DNA of 64,000 bases from the NCBI RefSeq assembly GCF_002102345.1, contig NZ_LQPP01000010.1, positions 25,523 to 89,522 on the forward strand, given 5' to 3'. Below the pieces are notes generated by a model. It searched no databases. It was not told the origin of the DNA and saw only the letters and a list, made by a program, of their open reading frames with translations. A program made the translations under genes and the position numbers. Positions 27,040 through 35,141 of the stretch are shown one piece after another. The first letter of the stretch is position 1. Each line of letters starts with the position of its first letter. Source of the stretch: Mycolicibacterium peregrinum. Lineage in GTDB: Bacteria > Actinomycetota > Actinomycetes > Mycobacteriales > Mycobacteriaceae.

Positions 27040-27696
27040 TCACCCGGCGCGGTCGGCAGCCCGGATCACATCGGAGCCGACAAAGGTGAAGATCTGGGCG
27101 CCCGGTGTCAGCGGTTCGGGTGACCCGGCGAAGCGGTGGGCTCCGACGCCGTAACTCACATCCGGCTGCGACACCCAGACCAGATCGAAACCGAGCTCGT
27201 CAAACCAGTTGAGGATCAACGGAACCCGGTCCGGAACGGTGCGGCCGCGAGTCCACAGCACCGTGCCGCCGGTTCTGGTCAGCTGAGGCAGGAAGCCGAT
27301 GGTCCGCTCGATGTCCGCATCGGTGATGTTGCCGAAGATGCCGCACGCCACGACGATGTCGGCGGGGACCAGGTCCTGGTATCGGTCGATCAGAGCGGCA
27401 TCGCCCGTCACCACCTCGACCCCGGTCAGCCCGTACCGGTCCACGGTTTCGGCGGCGATCTCGGCGTTGCGGGGATCCAACTCGACCAGGCGCGCCCGAA
27501 CGTCGTCGCGTCGCGGATGGTCGGTCAGCACTTCGAGTAGATCGCGCCCCTGCCCGGCGCACAGGCTGACGACCCGCAGCGGGCCCGCCGGAGCATCGTC
27601 CAGCGCCTGCCGGATCAAGGTCTGCACCGCGCGAAGCCGGTGTGCCAGTGCCGAATCCGGCCGGTCGTAGTCGTCGTGCCAGCTGTGCCAATCCAC
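27040..27696 (-). CDS. Class I SAM-dependent methyltransferase
   Basis: A 218-residue methyltransferase starting at GTG 27696 (VDWHSWHDDYDRPDSALAHRL). Motif I is VVSLCAGQGRDLLEVL, followed by ARLVELDPRN, VVTGDAALIDRY and VPADIVVACGIFGNI, which fit the class I fold. The N-terminal WHSWHDDY segment is typical of a small actinobacterial family of unknown substrate. The next gene upstream is separated by a strong hairpin. Confidence 0.8.
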   Translation of the reverse strand: MDWHSWHDDYDRPDSALAHRLRAVQTLIRQALDDAPAGPLRVVSLCAGQGRDLLEVLTDHPRRDDVRARLVELDPRNAEIAAETVDRYGLTGVEVVTGDAALIDRYQDLVPADIVVACGIFGNITDADIERTIGFLPQLTRTGGTVLWTRGRTVPDRVPLILNWFDELGFDLVWVSQPDVSYGVGAHRFAGSPEPLTPGAQIFTFVGSDVIRAADRAG

Positions 27697-27721
27697 GACC
27701 GAACCGTAACGCCACCGCGCT

Positions 27722-27756
27722 CTCGGATGGTGCCGCCGCGGGCGGCACCATCCGAG
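27722..27756. terminator. Perfect 16-bp stem hairpin
   Basis: The arm 27722-27737 (CTCGGATGGTGCCGCC) and the arm 27741-27756 are exact reverse complements with a 3-base loop. It lies between the stop of the DUF2278 gene (27881) and the start of the methyltransferase gene (27696), both on the minus strand. No U-tract follows, which is common for mycobacterial intrinsic terminators. It most likely ends transcription of the DUF2278 gene. Confidence 0.7.
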
Positions 27757-27880
27757 CACGCTTGACTGCGCCCCGCTTCGCGCAGGGTGAATCACGCAGG
27801 TAACGAGCGGTATTCGAGCACACGAGCAGGTGCCTTCGGAGCGCGGCGAGGGTTTACCGCGGCGTGATGAATACTGGCAG

Positions 27881-28912
27881 CTACCGCTGGAACCGCACAT
27901 AGCGGTCCACGGCGGCCGCATCGCCTCGGGAGTACGTGACGCTGTCCACCTGAGCGCCGTGATCGTCGACCAGCAGAAGGTTTCCCCCGGAGTTGCCGAG
28001 CTGTGCGCCGGACCCGTCGAGCACGACGACGGCCGAGGCACCACCGGCCAGGTCGGCATCCAGCTTGCTCTCCCGACCGTTGCGGTCGACCAGACGCCAA
28101 CCGTGCAATGACACCGCCTCGGTGGCGTAGTTGCCGATCACCACCGCTTCGTGTCCGGGGTCCGGACCGGCGGGATTGATCAGCGCCCGTTCCAGATACG
28201 CCAGGCCGGGAGTCACCTGACCACCGCCCGCGGCCGGCCCCACCAACCGGGACAGTGGCTGCGCACCCGGTGCGGCGTCGCCCTGTGGGTCGGTGGGTAC
28301 CCGCTGGGTCTGAAAGGCGAGCAGGATGGCAACGACACGATCGGGGAAGGCCAGCAGCAGACCGCCGTCGTGGAAGGCCCCGTTGTCCCCGGCATGCGCG
28401 CCGACATTGCCCTGGTTCATGTGGATGTCGTGAACACCGTGCAGGCCGTCGGTGTTACCGAAGTCGGCGTCGATGGGCATGTGCATGTTGCGGTCGAACT
28501 TCGCGCCGAACGCGTAGAGTTCGCCGCCCGCGGATTGGCATTGGGTCAGGTACAAACCCAGAAGGTCTTGCAGGTCATCGGCATTCGCGCTACCGCTGGG
28601 TGGAAGCGCCCGGCCGAGGGCGAAGTCGAACAACGGAGCTTTCACGTAGTCCAACGAAGACGCTGACGTGCCTGGGGTGACAGAGAAGCCGGACGCCACC
28701 GCACTCAGTCCGTTGACGACCGGGTGCCCGACCAGTGGATCCACCATCCAGAAGACGACCTCGCTGCCGTCGTTGGATTCGACGTTGACCGCGACCCGCC
28801 ACGGTTGTCCGGAGTCGTCAACCGCCCGGATCTGCAGGTGCGGGGTTGACCGCCCGTCTTCCCTGACGAACCGGTCCGGTCGTGCGCGCAGAACGCCGTA
28901 AGTGATCGTCAT
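27881..28912 (-). CDS. DUF2278 (YukJ-like) protein with C-terminal lamin-tail-type domain
   Basis: A 343-residue protein with two parts. Residues 1-210 match the DUF2278/YukJ family (TYGVLRARPDRFVREDGRSTPHLQIR, SGGELYAFGAKF, and the His-rich NTDGLHGVHDIHMNQGNVGAH). Residues about 255-343 form a lamin-tail-like beta domain (GHEAVVIGNYATEAVSLHGWRLVDRNGRE ... VVVLDGSGAQLGNSGGNLLLVD). There is no signal peptide. Start 28912 follows AGGAG. A shared palindromic element lies 87 bases upstream. Function unknown. Confidence 0.8.
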   Translation of the reverse strand: MTITYGVLRARPDRFVREDGRSTPHLQIRAVDDSGQPWRVAVNVESNDGSEVVFWMVDPLVGHPVVNGLSAVASGFSVTPGTSASSLDYVKAPLFDFALGRALPPSGSANADDLQDLLGLYLTQCQSAGGELYAFGAKFDRNMHMPIDADFGNTDGLHGVHDIHMNQGNVGAHAGDNGAFHDGGLLLAFPDRVVAILLAFQTQRVPTDPQGDAAPGAQPLSRLVGPAAGGGQVTPGLAYLERALINPAGPDPGHEAVVIGNYATEAVSLHGWRLVDRNGRESKLDADLAGGASAVVVLDGSGAQLGNSGGNLLLVDDHGAQVDSVTYSRGDAAAVDRYVRFQR

Positions 28913-28995
28913 GATGGACTCCTCCGTTTCGATGCCGACACAAGGACTTTCATGTGCCTGCACCCGCAGAAACTATCGGCCCGACGTGGTGCGGA

Positions 28996-29020
28996 CACGC
29001 GTAGCGGACTACCCGAAACG
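28996..29020. promoter_or_regulatory. Shared promoter element, copy B
   Basis: CACGCGTAG-CGGA-CTACCCGAAACG differs from copy A (21042-21066) at only 3 of 25 positions. GCGTAG begins 87 bases upstream of the DUF2278 start codon. The core GTAG-N4-CTAC is palindromic, as expected for a dimeric regulator, and the flank on one side (CGAAACG) is also kept. Confidence 0.55.
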
Positions 29021-29031
29021 GAGAACCGCGA

Positions 29032-29955
29032 CTATCTGCCGTGGGAGGCGAAGAACTGCCCGGAGGCATCCGAGGCGTCGAAGGCATGGCTGGCGGCCCC
29101 GACAGACTGCACGGGAAGGATCTCGGGTACGCCCGGCCACGTGTGCCCACCCCCGTCGACCCGCATGAACACCACCGACGTTCCGCCGGCACAGCCGTCG
29201 GAGGCGATGCGGTGGGTTTCTGTGCCGTCGCCGGTGCTGGGCAGCACCTCGTCCGAGGGGGCCGGGCAGCCGTTGATCTGGCGCCACCGGTCCACCATCG
29301 CCGGCCCGGACACCACGGCGCTGCCTCCGCCCCGCCCTGTCATCGGCCCGCCGTTGAACGGCACGACCGGGTCGGCCGTCCCGTAGGTGGCCAGGACCGA
29401 GACGGGCCTGGAGGGATTGCAGCCGACATTTGTCCCCAACGTGCCCGCCACCGGGGCGATCGCGGCGAACAGGTCGGCGCGATCACACGCCAGCCGGTTG
29501 GCCATGAACCCACCTGCCGACAGACCCGTGGCATATACCCGGCCGCGCGGGATGCCGTTCTCGGCGACCAGGCGATCGACGAGGGTCGAGATGAACCCGA
29601 CATCGTCGACCCCCTGACGGTCGGGCACCGAGGCGCCGCGGCCGTCGGCCCAGCTGTAATCGATGCCATCGGGGTAGACCACAGCGAACCCGTAGGCGTC
29701 GGCCACCCCGTCGTAATGGGTGAGCGCCGCCTGATCGGCTCCGGTCGCCCCGGCGGCGTGCAGATTGACCACCAGCCCGGAAGGTGGGCCCCCGGCCGGC
29801 AGGTGGAGCCGGTAGGTGCGCATCGTGCCGCCGAAGTCGATCTGCGCCGACGGTAAGGGCGCGGCCAACGCGGGCGGTGGCGCGACCGCACATCCCAACA
29901 GCGCGACGAGCGCGGCGGATACCACTGTTCTGAGCCGTCCCGGTGTGAAAAGCAC
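29032..29955 (-). CDS. LpqC-like PHB depolymerase/feruloyl-esterase-type lipoprotein
   Basis: A 307-residue esterase. From GTG 29955 the N-terminus is a signal sequence with lipobox LLGC (Cys about residue 21); an ATG 99 bases upstream is in frame but adds an unlikely N-terminus. The hydrolase has the oxyanion strand LVVNLHAAGATG, nucleophile in GLSAGGFMAN, Asp in YGTADPVVPF and His in GGGHTWPG, giving a complete triad of the PHB-depolymerase/LpqC family. It probably cleaves esters of lipids or phenolics at the cell surface. Confidence 0.82.
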   Translation of the reverse strand: MLFTPGRLRTVVSAALVALLGCAVAPPPALAAPLPSAQIDFGGTMRTYRLHLPAGGPPSGLVVNLHAAGATGADQAALTHYDGVADAYGFAVVYPDGIDYSWADGRGASVPDRQGVDDVGFISTLVDRLVAENGIPRGRVYATGLSAGGFMANRLACDRADLFAAIAPVAGTLGTNVGCNPSRPVSVLATYGTADPVVPFNGGPMTGRGGGSAVVSGPAMVDRWRQINGCPAPSDEVLPSTGDGTETHRIASDGCAGGTSVVFMRVDGGGHTWPGVPEILPVQSVGAASHAFDASDASGQFFASHGR

Positions 29956-30148
29956 CGGGGCAGAGTAGATATCACGGGCGAACTCTTGGGCAACGCCAGG
30001 TGACCTACCGGAGAAAAACCTACCGGTAACCGTCGCCATCCGCTTCCACGCCATCCGGCCCCCACCGATTCGTCGTCCAGCAAACGAAGTCCCGACGCTA
30101 CCCGTTCGCTGTGACCGGCGGGGCGAGATAACCGGATTCGGCCGCCGA

Positions 30149-31162
30149 TCAGACGGTCAGGACCATGCGGTAGCGCGCCTGTCCCTGCTCCATGGCGGCG
30201 TAGGCGCTGGGCGCCTCAACTAGCGGGCGCTCCTCGATCCGGGCCCGCACCCCCGACAACACCGCGAAGTGCATGGTCTCTTCGACGTCACGTGCGGTTC
30301 CGGACGGGTGCCCGGAGATTGTCAGCGCGGGCTGGATCAGTTGCACCGGGCTGATGGGCAACGGATCGGCGGACACCCCGATCGCCACCAATTCGCCGCG
30401 GGGCGCCAGCCCGCCCACCGTCTCGGCCATCGCCTGCGAATTCCCCACCGTGGCCAGAACCACGGCCGCGCCGCCCAGGTCCCGCAGCGCTGCGCTGACG
30501 TCGCCCGCGGTCGAGTCGATGTAGTGCCGGGCCCCCAACGCTCGCGCATCGGCTTCCTTGCCGGGGCCCCGGGCGATCGCGACCGTCTCGAAGCCCATCG
30601 CGTGCGCGAACTGCAGACCGAGATGCCCCAGGCCACCCACACCCAGGACCGCGACCACGTCGCCGGGCCGGGCCCGGGTGTGACGGAGCGCGTTGTAGGT
30701 CGTCACCCCGGCGCAGCCCATCGGAGCGGCCTCGGCGAAGGAAAGTTCGTCAGGGATCCGGGCGAGGGCGTTGGCCGGCACCGTGACGGATTCCGCGTAT
30801 CCGCCCGGATAGTGCAGGCTCGGCACCTGGCCCTTCTCGCAGACGATGAAATCGCCCTTCCGACAAGGAACACAGACGCCGCAGTGCCCGCCGAACCAGC
30901 CGATCGCCACCCGGTCCCCCACCGCGAAATCGGTGACGCCCGCGCCCACTTCGGCGATGGTGCCGGCGATCTCATGGCCCGGTGTCACCGGCCACGCGAT
31001 GCCCGGGAATCCGCCGTTGAGAATGGCCCGGTCGGTGCCGCAGACCCCACAGGCGGCCACGGCGACCCGGACCTGTCCCCGATCGGGCGAGAGGGTCTGA
31101 GCGTCAACGAGTTCCAGGGTGCCGCCAGCTGATTGGACGTGAACAGCTCGATGAGTGGCCAT
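30149..31162 (-). CDS. Zinc-dependent alcohol dehydrogenase
   Basis: A 337-residue medium-chain dehydrogenase. Catalytic zinc ligands: Cys and Asp in ACGVCGTD, His in PGHEIAG. Structural zinc: the four cysteines in CGVCVPCRKGDFIVC. NAD site: VLGVGGLGHLGLQFA. It resembles the AdhP/AdhA class that oxidises primary alcohols to aldehydes. The ATG at 31162 follows AAGGA; an upstream GTG six codons earlier is weaker. It stands alone. Confidence 0.9.
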   Translation of the reverse strand: MATHRAVHVQSAGGTLELVDAQTLSPDRGQVRVAVAACGVCGTDRAILNGGFPGIAWPVTPGHEIAGTIAEVGAGVTDFAVGDRVAIGWFGGHCGVCVPCRKGDFIVCEKGQVPSLHYPGGYAESVTVPANALARIPDELSFAEAAPMGCAGVTTYNALRHTRARPGDVVAVLGVGGLGHLGLQFAHAMGFETVAIARGPGKEADARALGARHYIDSTAGDVSAALRDLGGAAVVLATVGNSQAMAETVGGLAPRGELVAIGVSADPLPISPVQLIQPALTISGHPSGTARDVEETMHFAVLSGVRARIEERPLVEAPSAYAAMEQGQARYRMVLTV

Positions 31163-31237
31163 GTGAATCCTTACTGTCACCGTCGGGATGTCTCGCCATC
31201 ATGAACCGTCGACGGCCCGCTTGGCCAGGGTCTGCGC

Positions 31238-31894
31238 TCAGCCCAGGACGAACGGCAGCTGTACCGCGGTCTCCCCGAGAGCGGTCAGCTCCAGATCTGT
31301 CGGCGCCCGCCTGCCGGTCGCCAGCCGCAGGATGTCGTCATCGGAGAACTCCGCGGGGAACCGCGCGCCCGTGATGTCCCCCAACATCGCGCGCGAGCGG
31401 GCCAGCCCCGCCGCCGGTGGGCCCGGCACCCCCGGCAGGTGCGCGACCAGATCAAGGTGGTGAAGCGTCCATTCGAGGACGTAGGCGTCGAGGTAGTCGC
31501 CGACGGTGAGAACCTGTCCCTGCGTGCCTACCCGAGCGTGCGGGTCGGCAAGGTCAGCGGCCCGTTCCGCGGCCGAGCCCACGTCGTCGAGATGAAACTT
31601 GAGCAGGGCCGGATCCCCGTATGCCGCGGCCAATCTGACGGTCAGCGCGTCGAGAGGATCCTCGCCCGTCGGAGGCGTTCGGCTGACCTCCCAGTAGGTC
31701 AGTGCGTCACGGGTCACTTCGGCATCGGTCGGGGTGACCAGGGTGATCAACACATCCTGGGCATCAATGACCAGGTGGCACAACAGATCTCGAACCAACC
31801 ACCCCGCACAGCCGGAGGGCTGAGCGAAATTCCGGGGATCGAGTGCGGCAACCGCGGCACGCAGCGCCGCCCACGAATCCGAGAACTGACCCAC
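31238..31894 (-). CDS. Maleylpyruvate isomerase-family (mycothiol-dependent, DinB-like) protein
   Basis: A 218-residue four-helix DinB-fold protein starting at GTG 31894. The N-terminal pattern (FSDSWAALRAAVAAL ... CAGWLVRDLLCHLVIDAQ) and the later YVLEWTLHHLDL motif provide the His/Glu metal ligands of the TIGR03083 family. Members include mycothiol-dependent isomerases and S-transferases. The C-terminal part FSDDDILRLATGRRAP is usual. The reaction here is not known. It ends 10 bases from the cyanase gene and may be cotranscribed with it. Confidence 0.8.
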   Translation of the reverse strand: MGQFSDSWAALRAAVAALDPRNFAQPSGCAGWLVRDLLCHLVIDAQDVLITLVTPTDAEVTRDALTYWEVSRTPPTGEDPLDALTVRLAAAYGDPALLKFHLDDVGSAAERAADLADPHARVGTQGQVLTVGDYLDAYVLEWTLHHLDLVAHLPGVPGPPAAGLARSRAMLGDITGARFPAEFSDDDILRLATGRRAPTDLELTALGETAVQLPFVLG

Positions 31895-31903
31895 AATTGC
31901 AAA

Positions 31904-32371
31904 CTAGCAGCGGACCACTCGCTCGGCCGCAGTCCAGTCGTAGGGCAGGAATTTGCCGTCGAACGTCACCACCACGCGGTCACCGGCAGGATGCGGCTTG
32001 CGCTGCACGTCGACGCTGAAGTTGATGGCGCTCATGATGCCGTCACCGAACTGTTCGTGGATGACTTCCTTGAGCGCACCGCCGTAGACCTGGAGCGCCT
32101 CATAGAACCGGTAGATGGTGGGATCGGTGGGCACGGCCGTCGGCAGTCCACCCCGCATCGGGACCGCGGCCAGTACCGGAATCACCGACTCGTCCAATCC
32201 GAGCAGGTCCACGATGATCCTGCCGGACTCGGCCGGCACCGGGTGCTGCCCGAGCAGGGCGGACACCGTCCATACCACGGGTCTGTCGATGGCGTCGGCC
32301 AGCTGCTGCCACGTCAGCCCCTTGGTCAGGCGGGCTTCTACGATCGCGGCGGTGATCTCGTCTCTGCTCAT
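31904..32371 (-). CDS. cynS: Cyanase (cyanate hydratase)
   Basis: A 155-residue enzyme that converts cyanate and bicarbonate to carbamate/ammonia and CO2. The catalytic residues are present: Arg88 and Glu91 in IYRFYEALQVYG, and Ser114 in GIMSAINFSV, the motif that lines the decameric active site. The N-terminal helical domain (LTWQQLADAIDRPVVWTVSALLGQHPVPAE) is also typical. The start may be 32371 or 32383. It follows the FAAL gene on the same strand, 27 bases away, and no cynT or cynR is seen nearby. Confidence 0.95.
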   Translation of the reverse strand: MSRDEITAAIVEARLTKGLTWQQLADAIDRPVVWTVSALLGQHPVPAESGRIIVDLLGLDESVIPVLAAVPMRGGLPTAVPTDPTIYRFYEALQVYGGALKEVIHEQFGDGIMSAINFSVDVQRKPHPAGDRVVVTFDGKFLPYDWTAAERVVRC

Positions 32372-32398
32372 ACCAGCCAGCATGCCCGCGGCGAACGG

Positions 32399-34255
32399 TC
32401 ACCGCACGCCCAAGGTGCCCTCCAGATACTCACCGCGGCAGGCCACCCGGGCCAGCTTGCCGCTGGTGGTCCTCGGAATCGCGCCTGCCGGCAGGAATCG
32501 CAGATCCGCCACGGTCAATCCGTGTCGGTCGGACACCGCCGCGCGGATGGCCCGACCGGCTTCCTCCGGATCGGCCTGTTTGGTGCGGGCGGCACGTTCG
32601 GCGATCACCACCAACCGCGCACCGTCACCGTCGCCGTCGGGAGTGACGGTGAATGCCGTGACATAACCGCGCCGGACCAGTGGCGACGCGTCCGCCACGG
32701 TGGCCTCGATGTCCTGCGGATAGTGACTGCGACCGTCGATCCGCACCAGGTCGGCCATCCGCCCGGTCACATAGAACTGCCCCTCGAAATACACCCCGAG
32801 ATCACCGGTCCGCAGCCAGGTGGCGTCGTCGGGCAGCCCCGCGGCGTGACTGCCGGAGGCCAGACGCGAATGCAACGACACCCCGAACACCTTGCTCGTC
32901 TCCTCGGGGCGGTCCCAGTAACCCCGACCAATGTTGTTGCCGTGCAACCAGATCTCCCCGACCTCACCGTCGGGCACTTCCTCGGAGGGGCCGTCGGCTG
33001 TCGCGGGGTCGACGATCACCGCCCACAAGCTGCGGGCCGGATGACCGCACGACACATGTGCGACGGCACCCTCGGCGTCGGCGCTGACGCGCACGGCCCG
33101 ACCCAGGGTCAGCTGGTCACGGTCGAAGTAGACCACCGACGCCTGCTCGGCCGGGGCGATCGTCGAGATCAGCAGCGTCGCCTCGGCGATGCCGTACGAC
33201 GGCTTGAACGCTGTCGGCGGCAGCCCGTACGGCGCGAACACCTCGTTGAAGGCCGTGATGACCTCAGGGATTACGGGCTCGGAACCGATGATGAGCACCA
33301 CATTGCTCAGATCGATGTCCTCCCCCTCGGCGGGAACGCCGCGCTGCGCGGTCCATTCGTAGGCGAAGTTCGGTGCGGCGGTGATCACGCGGCCGTGTTT
33401 CGAGGCGTCGGACATCGCACGGATCCATCTCTGGGGCCGGCGGATGAACGCTGTCGGTGACATCAGCGTCGAGTGCCCGCCGTAGACCGCGGGAAACCCG
33501 ATCATCGAAAGGCCCATATCGTGATAGAGCGGTAACCAGCTGAGGCCGTGGGTGTTTCGGTTCAACAGATCGATGGACAGGATCATCTGCAGCAGGTTGG
33601 TGCCGACCGCGCGGTGGGTGATCTCCACCCCGACGGGTGGGCGGGTCGAGCCCGAGGTGTACTGCAGGTGAGAGATGTCGTCGGGATCGACCGAGATCGG
33701 GGTGAACCCGTCGCCCTCCGAATCGGGAATCTCGTCGATGAGCTCGACCCGGGGCCGCAACGTGTCCGGCATCGTTGCGAGAAACTCCCGCACGGCGGCA
33801 TCGCCCGCGGCGGTGGTGAGCACCGTGGTCGGCCGCGAGTCCAGCAGCGCGGTCTCGAGGCGTTCGGCGTGCCCCTGCAGTTCCGGTGCGAACAGCGGCA
33901 CGGCGATGTTGCCGGCCTTGATCGCCGCGAAGAACCCGACGACATAGTCCAGCCCTTGGGGCGCGAGGATGGCGACGCGGTCACCGCTTCCGGCCACCTG
34001 CTGCAGCCGCGCTGCGACGGCCCGCAGCCGCACGCCCAGCTGCGTCCAGGTCAGCTCGATGACCTCTTCCTCGGCGTGACCGTGATCGAGGTAGCGGTAG
34101 GCGACCAGGTCCGGAACGTGGGCGATGTTGCGGTCGATCAGCGATATCAGGGTGGTGCCCGGGGGCAGCACGATGCCGCCGTTCTCGTCCAGGCAGTCCT
34201 CGATGCGGAGCAGGCCTGCCGGGGCCTCGTATTGAACCTGAGTGCCGCTGTCCAT
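32399..34255 (-). CDS. Fatty-acyl-AMP ligase (FadD32-type FAAL)
   Basis: A 618-residue adenylating enzyme. Motifs: LQYTSGSTRPPVGVEITH (phosphate-binding loop), SWLPLYHDMGL, KPSYGIAEATL, GEIWLHGNNIGRGYWDRPEET and WLRTGDLGVYFEGQFYVTGR, and the C-terminal IPRTTSGK with the catalytic lysine. The long insertion after the GNNIGRGYW motif and the length place it among fatty-acyl-AMP ligases, which load acyl-AMP onto carrier proteins rather than CoA. It resembles FadD32 over most of its length, but no polyketide synthase is nearby, so its partner is unknown. Confidence 0.9.
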   Translation of the reverse strand: MDSGTQVQYEAPAGLLRIEDCLDENGGIVLPPGTTLISLIDRNIAHVPDLVAYRYLDHGHAEEEVIELTWTQLGVRLRAVAARLQQVAGSGDRVAILAPQGLDYVVGFFAAIKAGNIAVPLFAPELQGHAERLETALLDSRPTTVLTTAAGDAAVREFLATMPDTLRPRVELIDEIPDSEGDGFTPISVDPDDISHLQYTSGSTRPPVGVEITHRAVGTNLLQMILSIDLLNRNTHGLSWLPLYHDMGLSMIGFPAVYGGHSTLMSPTAFIRRPQRWIRAMSDASKHGRVITAAPNFAYEWTAQRGVPAEGEDIDLSNVVLIIGSEPVIPEVITAFNEVFAPYGLPPTAFKPSYGIAEATLLISTIAPAEQASVVYFDRDQLTLGRAVRVSADAEGAVAHVSCGHPARSLWAVIVDPATADGPSEEVPDGEVGEIWLHGNNIGRGYWDRPEETSKVFGVSLHSRLASGSHAAGLPDDATWLRTGDLGVYFEGQFYVTGRMADLVRIDGRSHYPQDIEATVADASPLVRRGYVTAFTVTPDGDGDGARLVVIAERAARTKQADPEEAGRAIRAAVSDRHGLTVADLRFLPAGAIPRTTSGKLARVACRGEYLEGTLGVR

Positions 34256-34264
34256 GCCCGCAGT

Positions 34265-34708
34265 CTAGGTCGCGGCGCCTTCGAGGCGGGCCGCCAGTTG
34301 CTCGAACGTGAGGGTCCACCCGCTGTGGAAGTTGTCGAATTCCTCTGGTGGCAAAAGGAAATGCTCGATCGACATCATCGTCTGCCCGTCGCCGACCGGC
34401 TCGAATTCGACGTTGACGATGCTGACCACGGTCGGGTCGGCCCAGTCCGAGTTGCTCCAGGTGAATCGCAGCACCCGGGGCCGGTCGATGGTCAGGAACT
34501 GTCCGGTGATCAGCACGCTCGAACCGGAATCGTCGATGTCGAACCGCACGATCCCACCGACCCGAGGCTCGACTGCCACTTCGACGCAATACACCGGCCG
34601 CGGGCACATCCATTCCCGCAGCGACTCAGGGTCGAGCCATTCGTCGAACACCACATCGGGGGTCGCGGGCATCAGACGTCGCACGCGGACCGTCGGCGCG
34701 TCGGTCAT
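34265..34708 (-). CDS. SRPBCC (AHSA1-like) protein paired with an ArsR regulator
   Basis: A 147-residue SRPBCC-fold protein: RVRRLMPATPDVVFDEWLDPESLREWMCP at the start, a central IVNVEFEPVGDGQTMMSIEH strand pair and the SGWTLTFEQLAARLEG C-terminal helix are the AHSA1 signature. Its ATG overlaps the stop of the ArsR gene (34705-34708), so the two are coupled. This ArsR-SRPBCC pairing is common in actinobacteria; the ligand is unknown. Confidence 0.85.
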   Translation of the reverse strand: MTDAPTVRVRRLMPATPDVVFDEWLDPESLREWMCPRPVYCVEVAVEPRVGGIVRFDIDDSGSSVLITGQFLTIDRPRVLRFTWSNSDWADPTVVSIVNVEFEPVGDGQTMMSIEHFLLPPEEFDNFHSGWTLTFEQLAARLEGAAT

Positions 34709-35037
34709 CGGGAATCTGCCTTCCGCCGCAACCGGGCGGCCAGCGCATCCGCGCGGCTCGACCAGAAGTCGGTCTGCTCGGTCATCCACTGCTGGGCCAT
34801 GGTCAACCCGTCCTGTTTGAGCGAGACCCAGTGCTCACGGCCTCGGATCTCGCGCTGTACCAGACCCGCGGCCTCCAGCACCCCGATATGGCGCGAGACA
34901 CCGGCGAAGGTCATCGGCAACGGGGCGGCGAGATCGCTGATGCGGGTCTCACCCTCGCGCAGAGCCTCCAGCAACCGACGCCGGGTCGAATCGGCCAGAG
35001 CCGAATAGGCGCGGTCCAGAACTTGATCTTCAACCAC
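34705..35037 (-). CDS. ArsR-family regulator (one of an ArsR/SRPBCC pair)
   Basis: A 110-residue winged-helix protein starting at GTG 35037. ArsR fold: RAYSALADSTRRRLLEALREGETRISDLAAPLPMTFAGVSRHIGVLEAAGLVQREIRGREHWVSL. No cysteine metal site is visible, so it is not a typical metal sensor. It is probably controlled by the SRPBCC partner or by ligand. Two copies of TTCAAC-N6-GTTGA lie at its start codon and 54 bp upstream, and could mediate autorepression and control of the divergent DUF899 gene. Confidence 0.85.
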   Translation of the reverse strand: MVEDQVLDRAYSALADSTRRRLLEALREGETRISDLAAPLPMTFAGVSRHIGVLEAAGLVQREIRGREHWVSLKQDGLTMAQQWMTEQTDFWSSRADALAARLRRKADSR

Positions 35038-35046
35038 CTTGTTGAC
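35029..35046. promoter_or_regulatory. Operator-like repeat 1 of the ArsR/SRPBCC operon
   Basis: TTCAAC-N6-GTTGAC, an inverted repeat that covers the GTG start codon of the ArsR gene. The same arrangement recurs at 35083-35100. Binding here would block both transcription and leader entry. Confidence 0.5.
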
Positions 35047-35082
35047 TATAGCTGCGGTCCGTGGTTACCTCGAGGAACGTTA

Positions 35083-35100
35083 TTCAACTGATTTGTTGAA
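35083..35100. promoter_or_regulatory. Operator-like repeat 2 of the ArsR/SRPBCC operon
   Basis: TTCAAC-N6-GTTGAA is a perfect 6-bp inverted repeat. It begins 54 bp from the first copy, close to five helical turns, and lies between the divergent ArsR and DUF899 genes, 42 bases before the DUF899 start. Both promoters could be controlled from it. Confidence 0.55.
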
Positions 35101-35141
35101 CGATTGAAGAGCGTTGCAACGGACTGACGACGGGAGCAACC

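Noticed and set aside
31439..33460. 673-codon plus-strand frame across the DinB-like, cyanase and FAAL genes
   Set aside because: It is antisense to three genes with clear family motifs and itself encodes an Arg/Gly/His-rich sequence without recognisable domains.
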